A model generated the notes under the pieces. The model did not search any database, was not told the origin of the DNA, and saw only the letters and a list, made by a program, of their open reading frames with translations. Both the position numbers and the translations under genes were made by a program. From an uncultured Alistipes sp. (GTDB lineage: Bacteria > Bacteroidota > Bacteroidia > Bacteroidales > Rikenellaceae), in assembly GCF_902388705.1 (NCBI RefSeq), contig NZ_CABMQJ010000045.1, positions 1 through 16,061 on the forward strand: 16,061 nt of DNA, written 5' to 3'. Of this stretch, positions 1 through 8,001 are shown in pieces (within the stretch, counting starts at the first letter, position 1; each line of letters starts with the position of its first letter).

Positions 1-107
1 GGCAGGAGCGGCAGGCACAATAGACACGGCGGACGGGACAGGAGCGGGGGCATGCGGACGCAACGAAGGCCACGGACACGGCAGGCGCGGCGGTTCACGG
101 AGAGCCG
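1..107. other. GC-rich, T-poor left edge, no supportable gene
   Basis: This stretch is rich in G, C and A and almost lacks T on the plus strand until about position 93. It contains loosely repeated GGCAGG, GACACGG and GGAGCGG words. Short open frames cross it on both strands, but only because T-poor sequence carries few stop codons; none resembles a known protein. It could be the end of a neighbouring element outside the window or decayed intergenic sequence. Confidence 0.3.
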
Positions 108-142
108 AAATAATTGCAACCGCTTTCCGGCGGCAATTATTT
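108..142. repeat. 10-bp perfect inverted repeat upstream of the DUF6377 regulator
   Basis: AAATAATTGC (108-117) and GCAATTATTT (133-142) are perfect reverse complements separated by 15 nt. The right arm ends 18 bp before the -7 box at 161-168, so it covers the region where a -33 element would sit. It could be an operator for the regulator gene. It could also be the terminator of a gene outside the window, since further T-rich sequence follows, but the stem is AT-rich for that role. Confidence 0.5.
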
Positions 143-160
143 TATTCCGATTATTAATCG

Positions 161-168
161 TATATTTG
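161..168 (+). promoter_or_regulatory. Bacteroidetes -7 promoter box for the regulator gene
   Basis: TATATTTG matches the Bacteroidetes primary sigma factor -7 consensus TAnnTTTG exactly. It lies 28 bp before the ATG at 197, which predicts a leader of roughly 20 nt. I see no convincing TTG-type -33 box; the upstream region is T-rich and overlaps the right arm of the inverted repeat at 133-142. Confidence 0.5.
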
Positions 169-196
169 TTAAGACGAACCCCAAAACCGGACGGAC

Positions 197-1885
197 ATGC
201 ATCGCTACACCCTTTGGCTCCTATGCCTTTCGATCTGCTGCTGGAACTCTCGGGCTGCGTCAGGCAGCAATTCCCCTACCCGCGAGGGGGGGGGGATTTT
301 TAACCTTTTACCGACGGCGCCCGAAGACGAGCTGTTCCGGCAGCTCGACTCGCTGGTAGCCAACAGGAGCGATGCGGTCAGCATCAAACGGCACCGAATA
401 GACCGCTACCACGACGACCTGCGCAAAAGCCGCAGCCCGCAGGACAAATACACCGCCTGCCTGCACCTGTACGAGGAGTTCGACAAATTCCAGTTCGATT
501 CGGCCCTGCGGTACAGCAACCGTATGGAAAAATGGGCCCGGCGGGCGGGCGACCCCGAAAAAATCAACGCCGCGAGGCTGGCCCGCAGCAAAACACTCAT
601 CTATCTGGGCATGTACAAAGCCGCGGGCGACCTGCTCGACGGCATCCGTGCGCGCGGCATACACGCCGCCCCGGCCGATTACTACGACAACTGCCAGCGG
701 CTCTACCATGTGATGGCCCAGACCGCCATGCCGGGCGACCTGCAGGAGGAATACAAACGGCTGGACAAGCTGTACCGGGATTCCATCCTGACGACCGTGG
801 GCCGGGAGCAGCTCCTGCACGTGCTGATGTCGCACTGGAAACGGGCGGACGAGCAGGGGGACATGCACGAAAGCATCGACGAACTGACCGGGGCCTTCCA
901 CCGCAAAGACATCAGCATCAACGACCGCGGAACCGTCGCCTACACGCTGGCAGACGCCTACAGACGGCTGGGAAACGCGGAACTGTACAGGTGCATGCTG
1001 GCATTGGCGGCCATATACGACCTGGCAACCCCCACGTTCGAATACAGTTCGCTGGCCCAGCTGTCGGGCGTCCTGTTCCGGGAAAACGACCTGGGCAGGG
1101 CCAACCGCTACATCACACGCACACTGGAGGACGCCACCGACTGCAACGCCGTGAACCGCATTCTGATCGCTTCGCGCATGGTGACCGAAATCAACCAAGC
1201 GTTCCAGCGCAAAATCGACCGCCACCAGCGGCAGCTGCTGACGCTGCTGGCAATCGTCACGGGAATCCTGCTGCTGCTGACGACAATCCTGCTGGTCGTC
1301 CTCCGGCAGAAAAGCCTTATCAAACAACTGCAGGAACAGCACGCGCAGGACAACGAGCGCCTGCGCGATTTCAACGCACGGCTCGGCTCGATAAACCGGC
1401 AGCAGGAGACGGCCGCCGGGGAGCTGCTGCGCGCCAACTACACCAAAGACAAATACCTGCGCCACTACATGCAGTTGAGCACGAGCTATATCGACAAGCT
1501 GGAGCGCTACCGCATACAACTCCACAAAACGGCGCTTTCGCACGGCATGGAACGCCTCCTGCGCGAGCTGCGCTCGGCAACGCCCATCGAGCAGGAGTAC
1601 AAATCGTTCTTCAGCGAGTTCGACACGATTTTCCTTTCGATTTATCCCGACTTCGTGGAACGGGTGAACGCCCTGCTCCGGGAACCGGAGCAGCTCAAAT
1701 CCCCGACCCTCAACACCGAGTTCCGGCTGCTGGCGGTAATCCGGCTGGGAATTTCGGGCAATGCCGAAATCGCACAATTCCTGCATATCTCCATAAATAC
1801 GGTTTACACCTACCGCAACCGGCTGCGCAACGCCGCCCGGGATTCCGCGACGGACTTCGAGAAACAAATCATGGAGATTACCTGA
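197..1885 (+). CDS. DUF6377 family membrane-anchored transcriptional regulator
   Basis: This 562-residue protein is probably a one-component sensor-regulator in the inner membrane, of the kind often encoded next to SusC/SusD operons in Bacteroidales. A hydrophobic signal-like segment (about residues 5-16) precedes an alpha-helical, TPR-like periplasmic part (about 45-340). One transmembrane helix follows (about 347-369), then a coiled coil (about 370-414) and the cytoplasmic C-terminal DUF6377 region. That region ends in a LuxR-like helix-turn-helix (about 507-545, with IAQFLHISINTVYTYRNRL). The architecture implies that ligand sensing outside controls DNA binding inside. The obvious target is the operon starting at 2266, though the sequence does not prove this. 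The ATG at 197 gives the only complete signal segment in frame. Oddly, ten consecutive G encode part of REGGG at residues 29-33, between signal segment and sensor domain; an indel there would abolish the protein. Family assignment is firm; target and ligand are inferred. Confidence 0.88.
   Translation: MHRYTLWLLCLSICCWNSRAASGSNSPTREGGGIFNLLPTAPEDELFRQLDSLVANRSDAVSIKRHRIDRYHDDLRKSRSPQDKYTACLHLYEEFDKFQFDSALRYSNRMEKWARRAGDPEKINAARLARSKTLIYLGMYKAAGDLLDGIRARGIHAAPADYYDNCQRLYHVMAQTAMPGDLQEEYKRLDKLYRDSILTTVGREQLLHVLMSHWKRADEQGDMHESIDELTGAFHRKDISINDRGTVAYTLADAYRRLGNAELYRCMLALAAIYDLATPTFEYSSLAQLSGVLFRENDLGRANRYITRTLEDATDCNAVNRILIASRMVTEINQAFQRKIDRHQRQLLTLLAIVTGILLLLTTILLVVLRQKSLIKQLQEQHAQDNERLRDFNARLGSINRQQETAAGELLRANYTKDKYLRHYMQLSTSYIDKLERYRIQLHKTALSHGMERLLRELRSATPIEQEYKSFFSEFDTIFLSIYPDFVERVNALLREPEQLKSPTLNTEFRLLAVIRLGISGNAEIAQFLHISINTVYTYRNRLRNAARDSATDFEKQIMEIT
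286..295 (+). repeat. G10 homopolymer inside the regulator, candidate contingency locus
   Basis: Ten consecutive G run through codons 30-33 of the DUF6377 regulator. The present length keeps the signal segment and the sensor domain in one frame. With nine G the reading frame meets TAG at 357-359 after about 53 codons; with eleven it meets TAA at 301-303 after about 35. Such tracts mutate by slipped-strand mispairing and serve as ON/OFF switches in other bacteria. Homopolymer length is also a common sequencing error, so the length itself is not certain. Confidence 0.7.
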
Positions 1886-2265
1886 CGCCCGGAAACAGCC
1901 CCAAAACGGCCGGAAGGGTTCGTACGGAATTCATATAATCGCCCCTTATGATGCTTTTTAATGCTTTTAAAATCAACGTATTAGCATTAAAAAGCATTTA
2001 TATTTTCTTTTGACGGCATTGCTTCACACTTTCCAAAAGCATACTTTTACAATTACCAAAACGACGTCCTTGCGGATATGCAAACGAAAGGCACCAAATA
2101 GGAAACACACATTATTTTCATTTAAACGTCATTCAATCTTCATTCAATTCCATTTTATCCGCTTTTAATTTGCAGGCGAATAAATGACCCCATATACCCT
2201 ACGGCCCGAACCATACGATTGACGACCATTCGTTTCACCAAATATTAACCTTAAAACTTTTATCT
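1886..2265. other. AT-rich regulatory intergenic region before the SusCD-type operon
   Basis: This 380-bp gene-free stretch is much more AT-rich than the genes around it. It holds the inverted repeat at 1951-1997, an extra AAAAGCAT at 2035-2042, and only a weak -7 candidate, TTAATTTG at 2165-2172, one mismatch from TAnnTTTG with no clear -33 box. It must carry the promoter of the operon beginning at 2266, because the regulator gene ends far upstream. I see no riboswitch or small ORF. Confidence 0.55.
1951..1997. promoter_or_regulatory. 14-bp perfect inverted repeat, candidate operator or terminator
   Basis: ATGCTTTTTAATGC (1951-1964) and GCATTAAAAAGCAT (1984-1997) are perfect reverse complements with a 19-nt spacer. 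The octamer ATGCTTTT occurs at 1951-1958 and 1961-1968, and its complement AAAAGCAT at 1990-1997 and 2035-2042. The clustering of half-sites suggests a DNA-binding site, possibly for the upstream regulator. T-rich sequence after the right arm also allows a role as terminator of the regulator gene, 65 bp past its stop codon. Confidence 0.5.
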
Positions 2266-4695
2266 ATGAGAAAATCTCTCCTTTATCCGGCGTACCTGCT
2301 CCTCGGGGCATCGATGCTGCTCGCCGCATCGTGCGACATAGAGGACGTAGAGGCGGACGACGGTGCAATCGTATTCGAACTTTACGACACGCAGGGCACC
2401 CTCGTCGAGGGGCTCCAGAGCATGAAGTTCGGCACGACGACCGCCTACACCCTGAAGAGCGCATTCGTCACCTACACGGAAATCACCGCACCCACCGGAT
2501 GGAAATGCAGCGTGATACCCAGCTCGCGGAGCTGTACGGTCACGGCCCCCGTGGCAGCCGACCTGGAGGCCAAACCCGGCGGGGAAATCACCGTCGCCAT
2601 CCAGTCACAGGCAGGGCGCACCATGATTTACACGCTCGCCGTGGCTGCCCTCGAAGAGAACATCAAACTGACATTCGAGGGCGACGCGACAACCAAACGG
2701 CGGGTTTATTCGTTCGGAAAGAGCATTACCTATAATTTCGAATGCGAGAACACCGCCTCGCTCGAGGTGGAGGCCCCGGAAGGCTGGAAATACCAAGCCG
2801 ACACGGACGCCGGCACGCTGACCGTGACCGCCCCCGAAAAAGGGACGGCCGACCCCGTCCTGACGGGCGACGTCAAAGTGACGCCGTTGAGCGTGCGCGG
2901 CACGGCCGGAGCCAGCTCGTCGATTCCCGTCGAGCTGTCGACCAGGATGCCGGTTATCTCGTTCGCGGAGCAGGCGTACAAATTCACCTTCGGGGAGCAG
3001 CGCGACATTGCCTGCACGATCAGCAACGTCGCCAAATGCGACATCACGGCCCCCAAAGGCTGGACGGTGGCGCTCGACATCGAAAACTCGCTGCTCAAAG
3101 TGACGGCGCCCGCCGCGGACACCGACTGCGACGGCACGGGAATCGTCGGGATGAACGCCACGTCCGACGAGGAGCTCACGGCGGAATTCACCCTGCCCAT
3201 AGCCTGGAAAGGCATTTCGACAGCCGATGAATTCGTTGCCTTCGGCCAGGCCGTAACCGACGGAACGCCGCTCGACGACTACACCAACGACGGGCGAATC
3301 GTACTGGCCGGGGACATCGATTTGAGCGCATACGACCAAAATATCTTCGCGGGAAGCGCCCAGAAGCCGTTCTCCGGGACGTTCGACGGCCTGGGACACA
3401 CAATCCGCGTGAACTTCACGGCCAAGCAGGCCGAAGTGGGCCTGTTCCATACGCTGGCGGCCGAAGCGGCCGTGCGGAACCTCGTACTGGAAGGCTCGCT
3501 TTCGTGGACGATGTCCGACGCACGCCCGATGCTCGGCACGCTGGCCGTCTACAACAACGGGGCCCCCGTCAGCGGCGTCACGACCAGAGTGGCAGTCAAT
3601 TACGACAACACCGACGCGTCGACCAAAACCTACAGCTGGATAGGCGGACTCATCTGCTTCTCGAAAGGCGGCGTTTACACCGACTGCCGCAACGAGGGGA
3701 CGTTCACGATGAACAGCGCCCGCTACATCGCCGTCGGCGGCCTGGTGGGACGCGGAGAGGATAAATCGGAAGGCAGCTTCACGAACTGCTCGAACACGGG
3801 CAACTTCGAACTGGCGTTCGGCGAGCTGGCCGTGGATTCGGGCCGAATCGGAGGCCTGGTCGGCATGGCCGAAACCGCCGAGTGGAGTTTCACGGACTGC
3901 ACGAACGAAGGCGCCTTCAACATCGACCACGGCGGCACGAACAAACAGTTCCACTCGCTGGGCGGCATCCTGGGCAACGGATACGGCACGTTCACCAACT
4001 GCGTCAACAAGGGCCGGATGACGATGACAAACGCCCTGGCGGCCAACCGCCGCATGGGAGGCATCGTCGGATGCGTGGGCTCGGACAACGGAAAGGGCGC
4101 CATGTCGCTGACGATGAGCAACTGCCGCAACGAAGCGAACCTGTCGCTGACGACCAACTACATAGGCGGACTGGTCGGCATCGCCGAGAAACTCAAGGCG
4201 GGCCATATCGAGAACTGCACCAATACGGGCAACATCACCAACCCCAGCACGACATCGGCGGCGTCGCAGGCCGCAGGCATCATCGGATGCGCCTACGGCA
4301 ACTGCACCATCCGCGGCTGTGTCAACCGGGGCGACATCACCGGACTGTTCAGGTACCGCGCGGCAGGCATCCTCTCGGCGGCCCGCAGCACCGGCAACCT
4401 GCTCGAAAGCTGCGAGAACCACGGCAACCTCAACGTCCCCACGCTCGAAGCCGCAACGACGGCCTTCCCGCTGGTGGCAGGCATCGTCGGCGTCGAACAG
4501 GATTATGTGACGACCATACGCACCTGCAAGAACACGGGCAGCATCACCGCCACCGTGAAGAGCGAGGCGTGCGCCAATCCGGTTTACATCTTCCAGAAGG
4601 CAATCGAAAGCGGCACCGCAGACAAGACCGACTGCGACCAGGCTTCGAAAGACGCCTCGGCAGGAACCGTAATGAACATCACGCTCAAACAGTAA
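2266..4695 (+). CDS. Surface lipoprotein with Ig-like and GLUG repeats
   Basis: This 809-residue protein begins with a lipoprotein signal ending in LLAASC (lipid cysteine C23). The acidic residues that follow fit the surface-export signals of Bacteroidetes lipoproteins. Three Ig/BACON-like repeats come next, each with an [E/I]-x-APxGW motif followed by a VTAP strand (motifs near residues 72, 166 and 258). A linker strand set (about 315-410, with FSGTFDGLGHTI) leads into nine GLUG-type repeats (about 459-762). Each runs roughly GGxxG, then a Cys, then NxG, as expected for a beta-helix with a cysteine in every turn. It is the first gene of the operon, 23 bp before the SusC gene, so it probably acts at the cell surface as a ligand-binding or adhesin-like accessory to the transporter. 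No catalytic motif is visible. The start follows a normal A/T-rich Bacteroidetes leader without a Shine-Dalgarno sequence. Domain calls come from motifs only. Confidence 0.85.
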   Translation: MRKSLLYPAYLLLGASMLLAASCDIEDVEADDGAIVFELYDTQGTLVEGLQSMKFGTTTAYTLKSAFVTYTEITAPTGWKCSVIPSSRSCTVTAPVAADLEAKPGGEITVAIQSQAGRTMIYTLAVAALEENIKLTFEGDATTKRRVYSFGKSITYNFECENTASLEVEAPEGWKYQADTDAGTLTVTAPEKGTADPVLTGDVKVTPLSVRGTAGASSSIPVELSTRMPVISFAEQAYKFTFGEQRDIACTISNVAKCDITAPKGWTVALDIENSLLKVTAPAADTDCDGTGIVGMNATSDEELTAEFTLPIAWKGISTADEFVAFGQAVTDGTPLDDYTNDGRIVLAGDIDLSAYDQNIFAGSAQKPFSGTFDGLGHTIRVNFTAKQAEVGLFHTLAAEAAVRNLVLEGSLSWTMSDARPMLGTLAVYNNGAPVSGVTTRVAVNYDNTDASTKTYSWIGGLICFSKGGVYTDCRNEGTFTMNSARYIAVGGLVGRGEDKSEGSFTNCSNTGNFELAFGELAVDSGRIGGLVGMAETAEWSFTDCTNEGAFNIDHGGTNKQFHSLGGILGNGYGTFTNCVNKGRMTMTNALAANRRMGGIVGCVGSDNGKGAMSLTMSNCRNEANLSLTTNYIGGLVGIAEKLKAGHIENCTNTGNITNPSTTSAASQAAGIIGCAYGNCTIRGCVNRGDITGLFRYRAAGILSAARSTGNLLESCENHGNLNVPTLEAATTAFPLVAGIVGVEQDYVTTIRTCKNTGSITATVKSEACANPVYIFQKAIESGTADKTDCDQASKDASAGTVMNITLKQ

Positions 4696-4718
4696 TCATC
4701 CATTCAGCATTCACCGTT

Positions 4719-7700
4719 ATGAAAAAATATCGTTTTTTAACACTGATTCTCTGTCTGTTCTGTCTGGGAGGGGCCGCCACGGCCTCCCCGGGCGGAGCGG
4801 CGGCGCCGCAGGCCCGGCAGCAGTCGTCGAAACTGAAAGTCACGGGTAGCATCAAGGACGACAAGGGCGATCCCCTGATCGGCGTGACCATCGTCGTAAA
4901 GGGCACGGCCAAAGGCACCGTATCGAATTCGGACGGCAGCTATGCCATCGAAGTCCCCTATGCGGAAGCGACGCTGATGGTCTCCTACATCGGCTACGCC
5001 CCGCAGGAAATCGACGTCAACAACCGCACGAAAATCGACATCATGATGCTCGAGGACAGCAAGGCCCTCGAAGAGGTCGTGGTCGTCGGCTACAACGTGC
5101 AGAAGAAAGAGACCATCACCGGCTCGATTGCGACCATCACCACCAAAGACCTCAAGCAGTCGCCCACGGCCAACATCAACAATGCGCTGGCCGGGCGTAT
5201 GCCGGGCCTGCTGGTCAACCAGTTCTCCGGCGGCGAGCCGGGCAACGACGCCGCGCAGCTCAACATCCGCGGCATCTCGACCTACGGCAAATCGGACGTC
5301 ATCATGATCGTCGACGGCATCGAACGCGACATGAGCTACCTGGCGCCGGACGAAATCGAAACGTTCACCATCCTCAAGGACGCTTCGGCGACGGCGCCCT
5401 ACGGTATCCGCGGCGCCAACGGCGTAATCATCGTCACGACCAAGCGCGGCCGCAAAGGCGAGAAACCGACCGTCGACTTCAAGGCTTCGGTCGGCGTGAG
5501 TGAGCCGATCCGCTACCCCGACTACCTGGGCTCGGCGGATTACGCGACGCTCTACAACGAAGCGATGCTCAACGACAACCCGGCGCTCGACCCCGGCTCG
5601 GCATCGCTCTTCTCGAAGGAAACAATCGCCAATTTCCGCCGCGCGCGGGGCGACAACTCCGACGGGCTGGGCTACGACTGGGATTACTTCGACTATGCGT
5701 TCAAGCCCTCCATCCTGCAGGATTACAGCCTCTCGGTACGCGGCGGAACCGACCGCGCCCGGTATTTCATTCTCGGCAGCTACTACAACCAGGGCGGCAA
5801 CTACAGGCATTCGAACTCCGACAACGTCAACCACTTCATGCGCTACAACTTCCGCGCGAACGTCGACGTCGACGCCACCAAGCGGCTGAAGATTTCGGTC
5901 GACCTGGGCGCCCGCGTCACGGAGTACAACTACCCGGGGGCCACGGCCGCCAACATCATCTCGCTGGCCAACACGCAGCCGCCCTACCTGCCGATTATCC
6001 TGCCCAACAACCACAACGACGTCAACCAGGGCGATTTCGAGGAGAACGGAGGCTACCTGCTCTATGCGGACAACGACTACCGCTACAACATGCTCGGGCA
6101 GTTGAGCCGCACGGGCTCGAGCAAACGCACGCGCCGCTACCTGCAGGGGTCGTTCAAATTGAGCCACGACCTGGACTTCATCACCAAGGGTCTGAGCGTG
6201 GCCGCGCAGTTCTCGTACGACACCTACAACCAGCACACCATCAACAACAGCGTGCCGACGCACAGCACGGGCAACCTGACCTATCCGGGCTACTCGACCT
6301 GGATGCTGCCCGAGGAGTACAGCATCGACGAGTGGAAGAACAACGCCGACTACTGGATTAAGAACGGCACCTACGTCACGGCCAACCAGCGCACGACCGA
6401 CGACGCCCAGAGCAACAGCATCAGCCACGGCTCGCCCGAGGGAACGTCGCGCTTCCAGGCCCGCCTGGACTACGCCCGCAAATTCGGCGACCACAACGTA
6501 TCGGGCATGCTGCTCTTCTACCTGCAGAACAAGGTCATCAGCAACCAGGTACCCTACCGTTACATGGGATTCTCGGGGCGCGCCACGTACGACTACCGCA
6601 ACAAATACCTCTTCGAGTTCAACATCGGCTACAACGGCTCGGAGAACTTCGCCCGCGGAAAACGCTACGGCGTATTCCCGGCGGGTTCCGTCGGATGGGT
6701 CGTTTCGCAGGAGAAATTCATGAAAAGCGTGTCGTGGATAGACCACCTCAAACTGCGCGCATCGTACGGACTGGTGGGCAACGACCAGCTGTCGGGCAAC
6801 CGGTTCTCCTACCTGCAGTATTACAAATCCTCCGACGGCATGACCACCTATTTCGGGGAAACCGAAAACGGATACACGACCTACCTGATCGAGGGCGTAT
6901 TCGCCAACCCGAACCTGACGTGGGAAAAGGCCCGCAAATTCAACTTCGGTATCGACGCCCAGTTCTTCCACCAGCAGTTGAGTTTCTCGCTGGATATTTT
7001 CCAGGAGCACCGCTACGACATCCTCACCTCGCTTTCGACGGACGATAAGGTCGGATTCCCTTACATCGTCGGACAGACCGCTCCGATTGTCAACTCGGGT
7101 ATCGTGGACAACCACGGCGTGGAGTTCGAAATCGGCTGGGACGGACGTATCGGACAGCACTTCCGCTACTACATCCGCCCGAACTTCACCTTCGCGCGCA
7201 ACAAAATCAAGTACTGCAACGAGATTTCATACGTCGACAACAACGGCCGCGACTGCCCGTGGCGCTACCAGACCGGCAAGCGCATCAACGAGAACTTCTG
7301 CTACATATTCGACCATTTCGTGGCGGACGACGCGGAGGCCGACCGCCTGAACGCCATGAACGGCGGCAGCGGATTCGCCATCTGGGGGCCCGTGCAGCCC
7401 GGCGACGTGGTATACAAAGACCTCAACGGCGACGGCGTGGTAAACAACTACGACCGGGCGGCCATCGGCAACCCCCGTACGCCCGAAATCCAGTTCGGCA
7501 TTCCGCTGGGGCTTTCCTACAAGGGTTTCGACTTCAGCATGCTGTGGCAGGGTTCGACGCTCTGTTCGGTGCAGTTGAGCGGCCCGGCCGTGTGGGACTT
7601 CCCGCTCTACGACCAGTCGCGCATCGGCAAGGTGCGCCGCATGCACCTCAACCGATGGACGCCGGAAACGGCCGCCACGGCGAAATACCCCGCCCTGCAC

Positions 7701-7979
7701 TACGGCATCCATAACAACAACAAACAGCAGTACTCGAGCCTGTTCCTCTACGACGCTTCGTACATCCGCCTGAAAAACGTCGAAATCGGCTATACGCTGC
7801 CCAAGTCGTGGACGGCGAAGGCCGGCATCCAGAACGTACGCGTCTACGTGCAGGGGCAGAACCTGCTCACGTTCGACAACCTGGGCGACGTGGACATGGA
7901 TCCCGAAATCAAGAACGGCGACGGCAGCTGGTTCCCCGTGCAGCGCGTCGTCAACATCGGTATCAACATGACATTCTAA
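4719..7979 (+). CDS. SusC/RagA family TonB-dependent outer membrane transporter
   Basis: This 1086-residue protein imports a bound ligand through the outer membrane using TonB-transmitted energy, paired with the SusD-family lipoprotein encoded next. The ATG at 4719 was chosen because it starts a clear signal peptide (residues 1 to about 22, MKKYRFLTLILCLFCLGG). The frame is open much further upstream only because it overlaps the previous gene in another frame. A carboxypeptidase-D regulatory-like domain (about 39-113) is followed by a TonB-box-like stretch (LEEVVVVGY, 117-125). The plug domain follows (about 126-243, with LNIRGISTYG and ILKDASATAPYGIRGANG), then a long beta-barrel ending in an aromatic C-terminal strand (INMTF). 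There is no N-terminal STN domain, so signalling through a FecR-type anti-sigma factor is not expected. Length is normal for the family. The 23-bp and 22-bp gaps to its neighbours indicate one operon. The ligand is unknown. Confidence 0.96.
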   Translation: MKKYRFLTLILCLFCLGGAATASPGGAAAPQARQQSSKLKVTGSIKDDKGDPLIGVTIVVKGTAKGTVSNSDGSYAIEVPYAEATLMVSYIGYAPQEIDVNNRTKIDIMMLEDSKALEEVVVVGYNVQKKETITGSIATITTKDLKQSPTANINNALAGRMPGLLVNQFSGGEPGNDAAQLNIRGISTYGKSDVIMIVDGIERDMSYLAPDEIETFTILKDASATAPYGIRGANGVIIVTTKRGRKGEKPTVDFKASVGVSEPIRYPDYLGSADYATLYNEAMLNDNPALDPGSASLFSKETIANFRRARGDNSDGLGYDWDYFDYAFKPSILQDYSLSVRGGTDRARYFILGSYYNQGGNYRHSNSDNVNHFMRYNFRANVDVDATKRLKISVDLGARVTEYNYPGATAANIISLANTQPPYLPIILPNNHNDVNQGDFEENGGYLLYADNDYRYNMLGQLSRTGSSKRTRRYLQGSFKLSHDLDFITKGLSVAAQFSYDTYNQHTINNSVPTHSTGNLTYPGYSTWMLPEEYSIDEWKNNADYWIKNGTYVTANQRTTDDAQSNSISHGSPEGTSRFQARLDYARKFGDHNVSGMLLFYLQNKVISNQVPYRYMGFSGRATYDYRNKYLFEFNIGYNGSENFARGKRYGVFPAGSVGWVVSQEKFMKSVSWIDHLKLRASYGLVGNDQLSGNRFSYLQYYKSSDGMTTYFGETENGYTTYLIEGVFANPNLTWEKARKFNFGIDAQFFHQQLSFSLDIFQEHRYDILTSLSTDDKVGFPYIVGQTAPIVNSGIVDNHGVEFEIGWDGRIGQHFRYYIRPNFTFARNKIKYCNEISYVDNNGRDCPWRYQTGKRINENFCYIFDHFVADDAEADRLNAMNGGSGFAIWGPVQPGDVVYKDLNGDGVVNNYDRAAIGNPRTPEIQFGIPLGLSYKGFDFSMLWQGSTLCSVQLSGPAVWDFPLYDQSRIGKVRRMHLNRWTPETAATAKYPALHYGIHNNNKQQYSSLFLYDASYIRLKNVEIGYTLPKSWTAKAGIQNVRVYVQGQNLLTFDNLGDVDMDPEIKNGDGSWFPVQRVVNIGINMTF

Positions 7980-8001
7980 CCAATACAAATACAAAACGAC
8001 C

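Noticed and set aside
52..303. Short open frame preceding the regulator
   Set aside because: It has low-complexity Arg-rich composition, crosses the inverted repeat and promoter box, and ends right after the G tract; no homology is recognisable.
2165..2172. TTAATTTG as the operon promoter -7 box
   Set aside because: It has one mismatch at the conserved second position and no -33 element at the proper distance, so it is not listed as a supported promoter.
2605..4422. Long antisense open frames, also at 4737-7160, 7963-10104, 9906-11585 and 308-1867
   Set aside because: These are shadows caused by the high-GC codon pattern of the plus-strand genes; each is opposite a gene with recognisable domains and shows no domain itself.
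3882..4718. Upstream extension of the SusC-family reading frame
   Set aside because: It overlaps the lipoprotein gene in another frame and gives Arg/His-rich nonsense; the ATG at 4719 begins a clear signal peptide.
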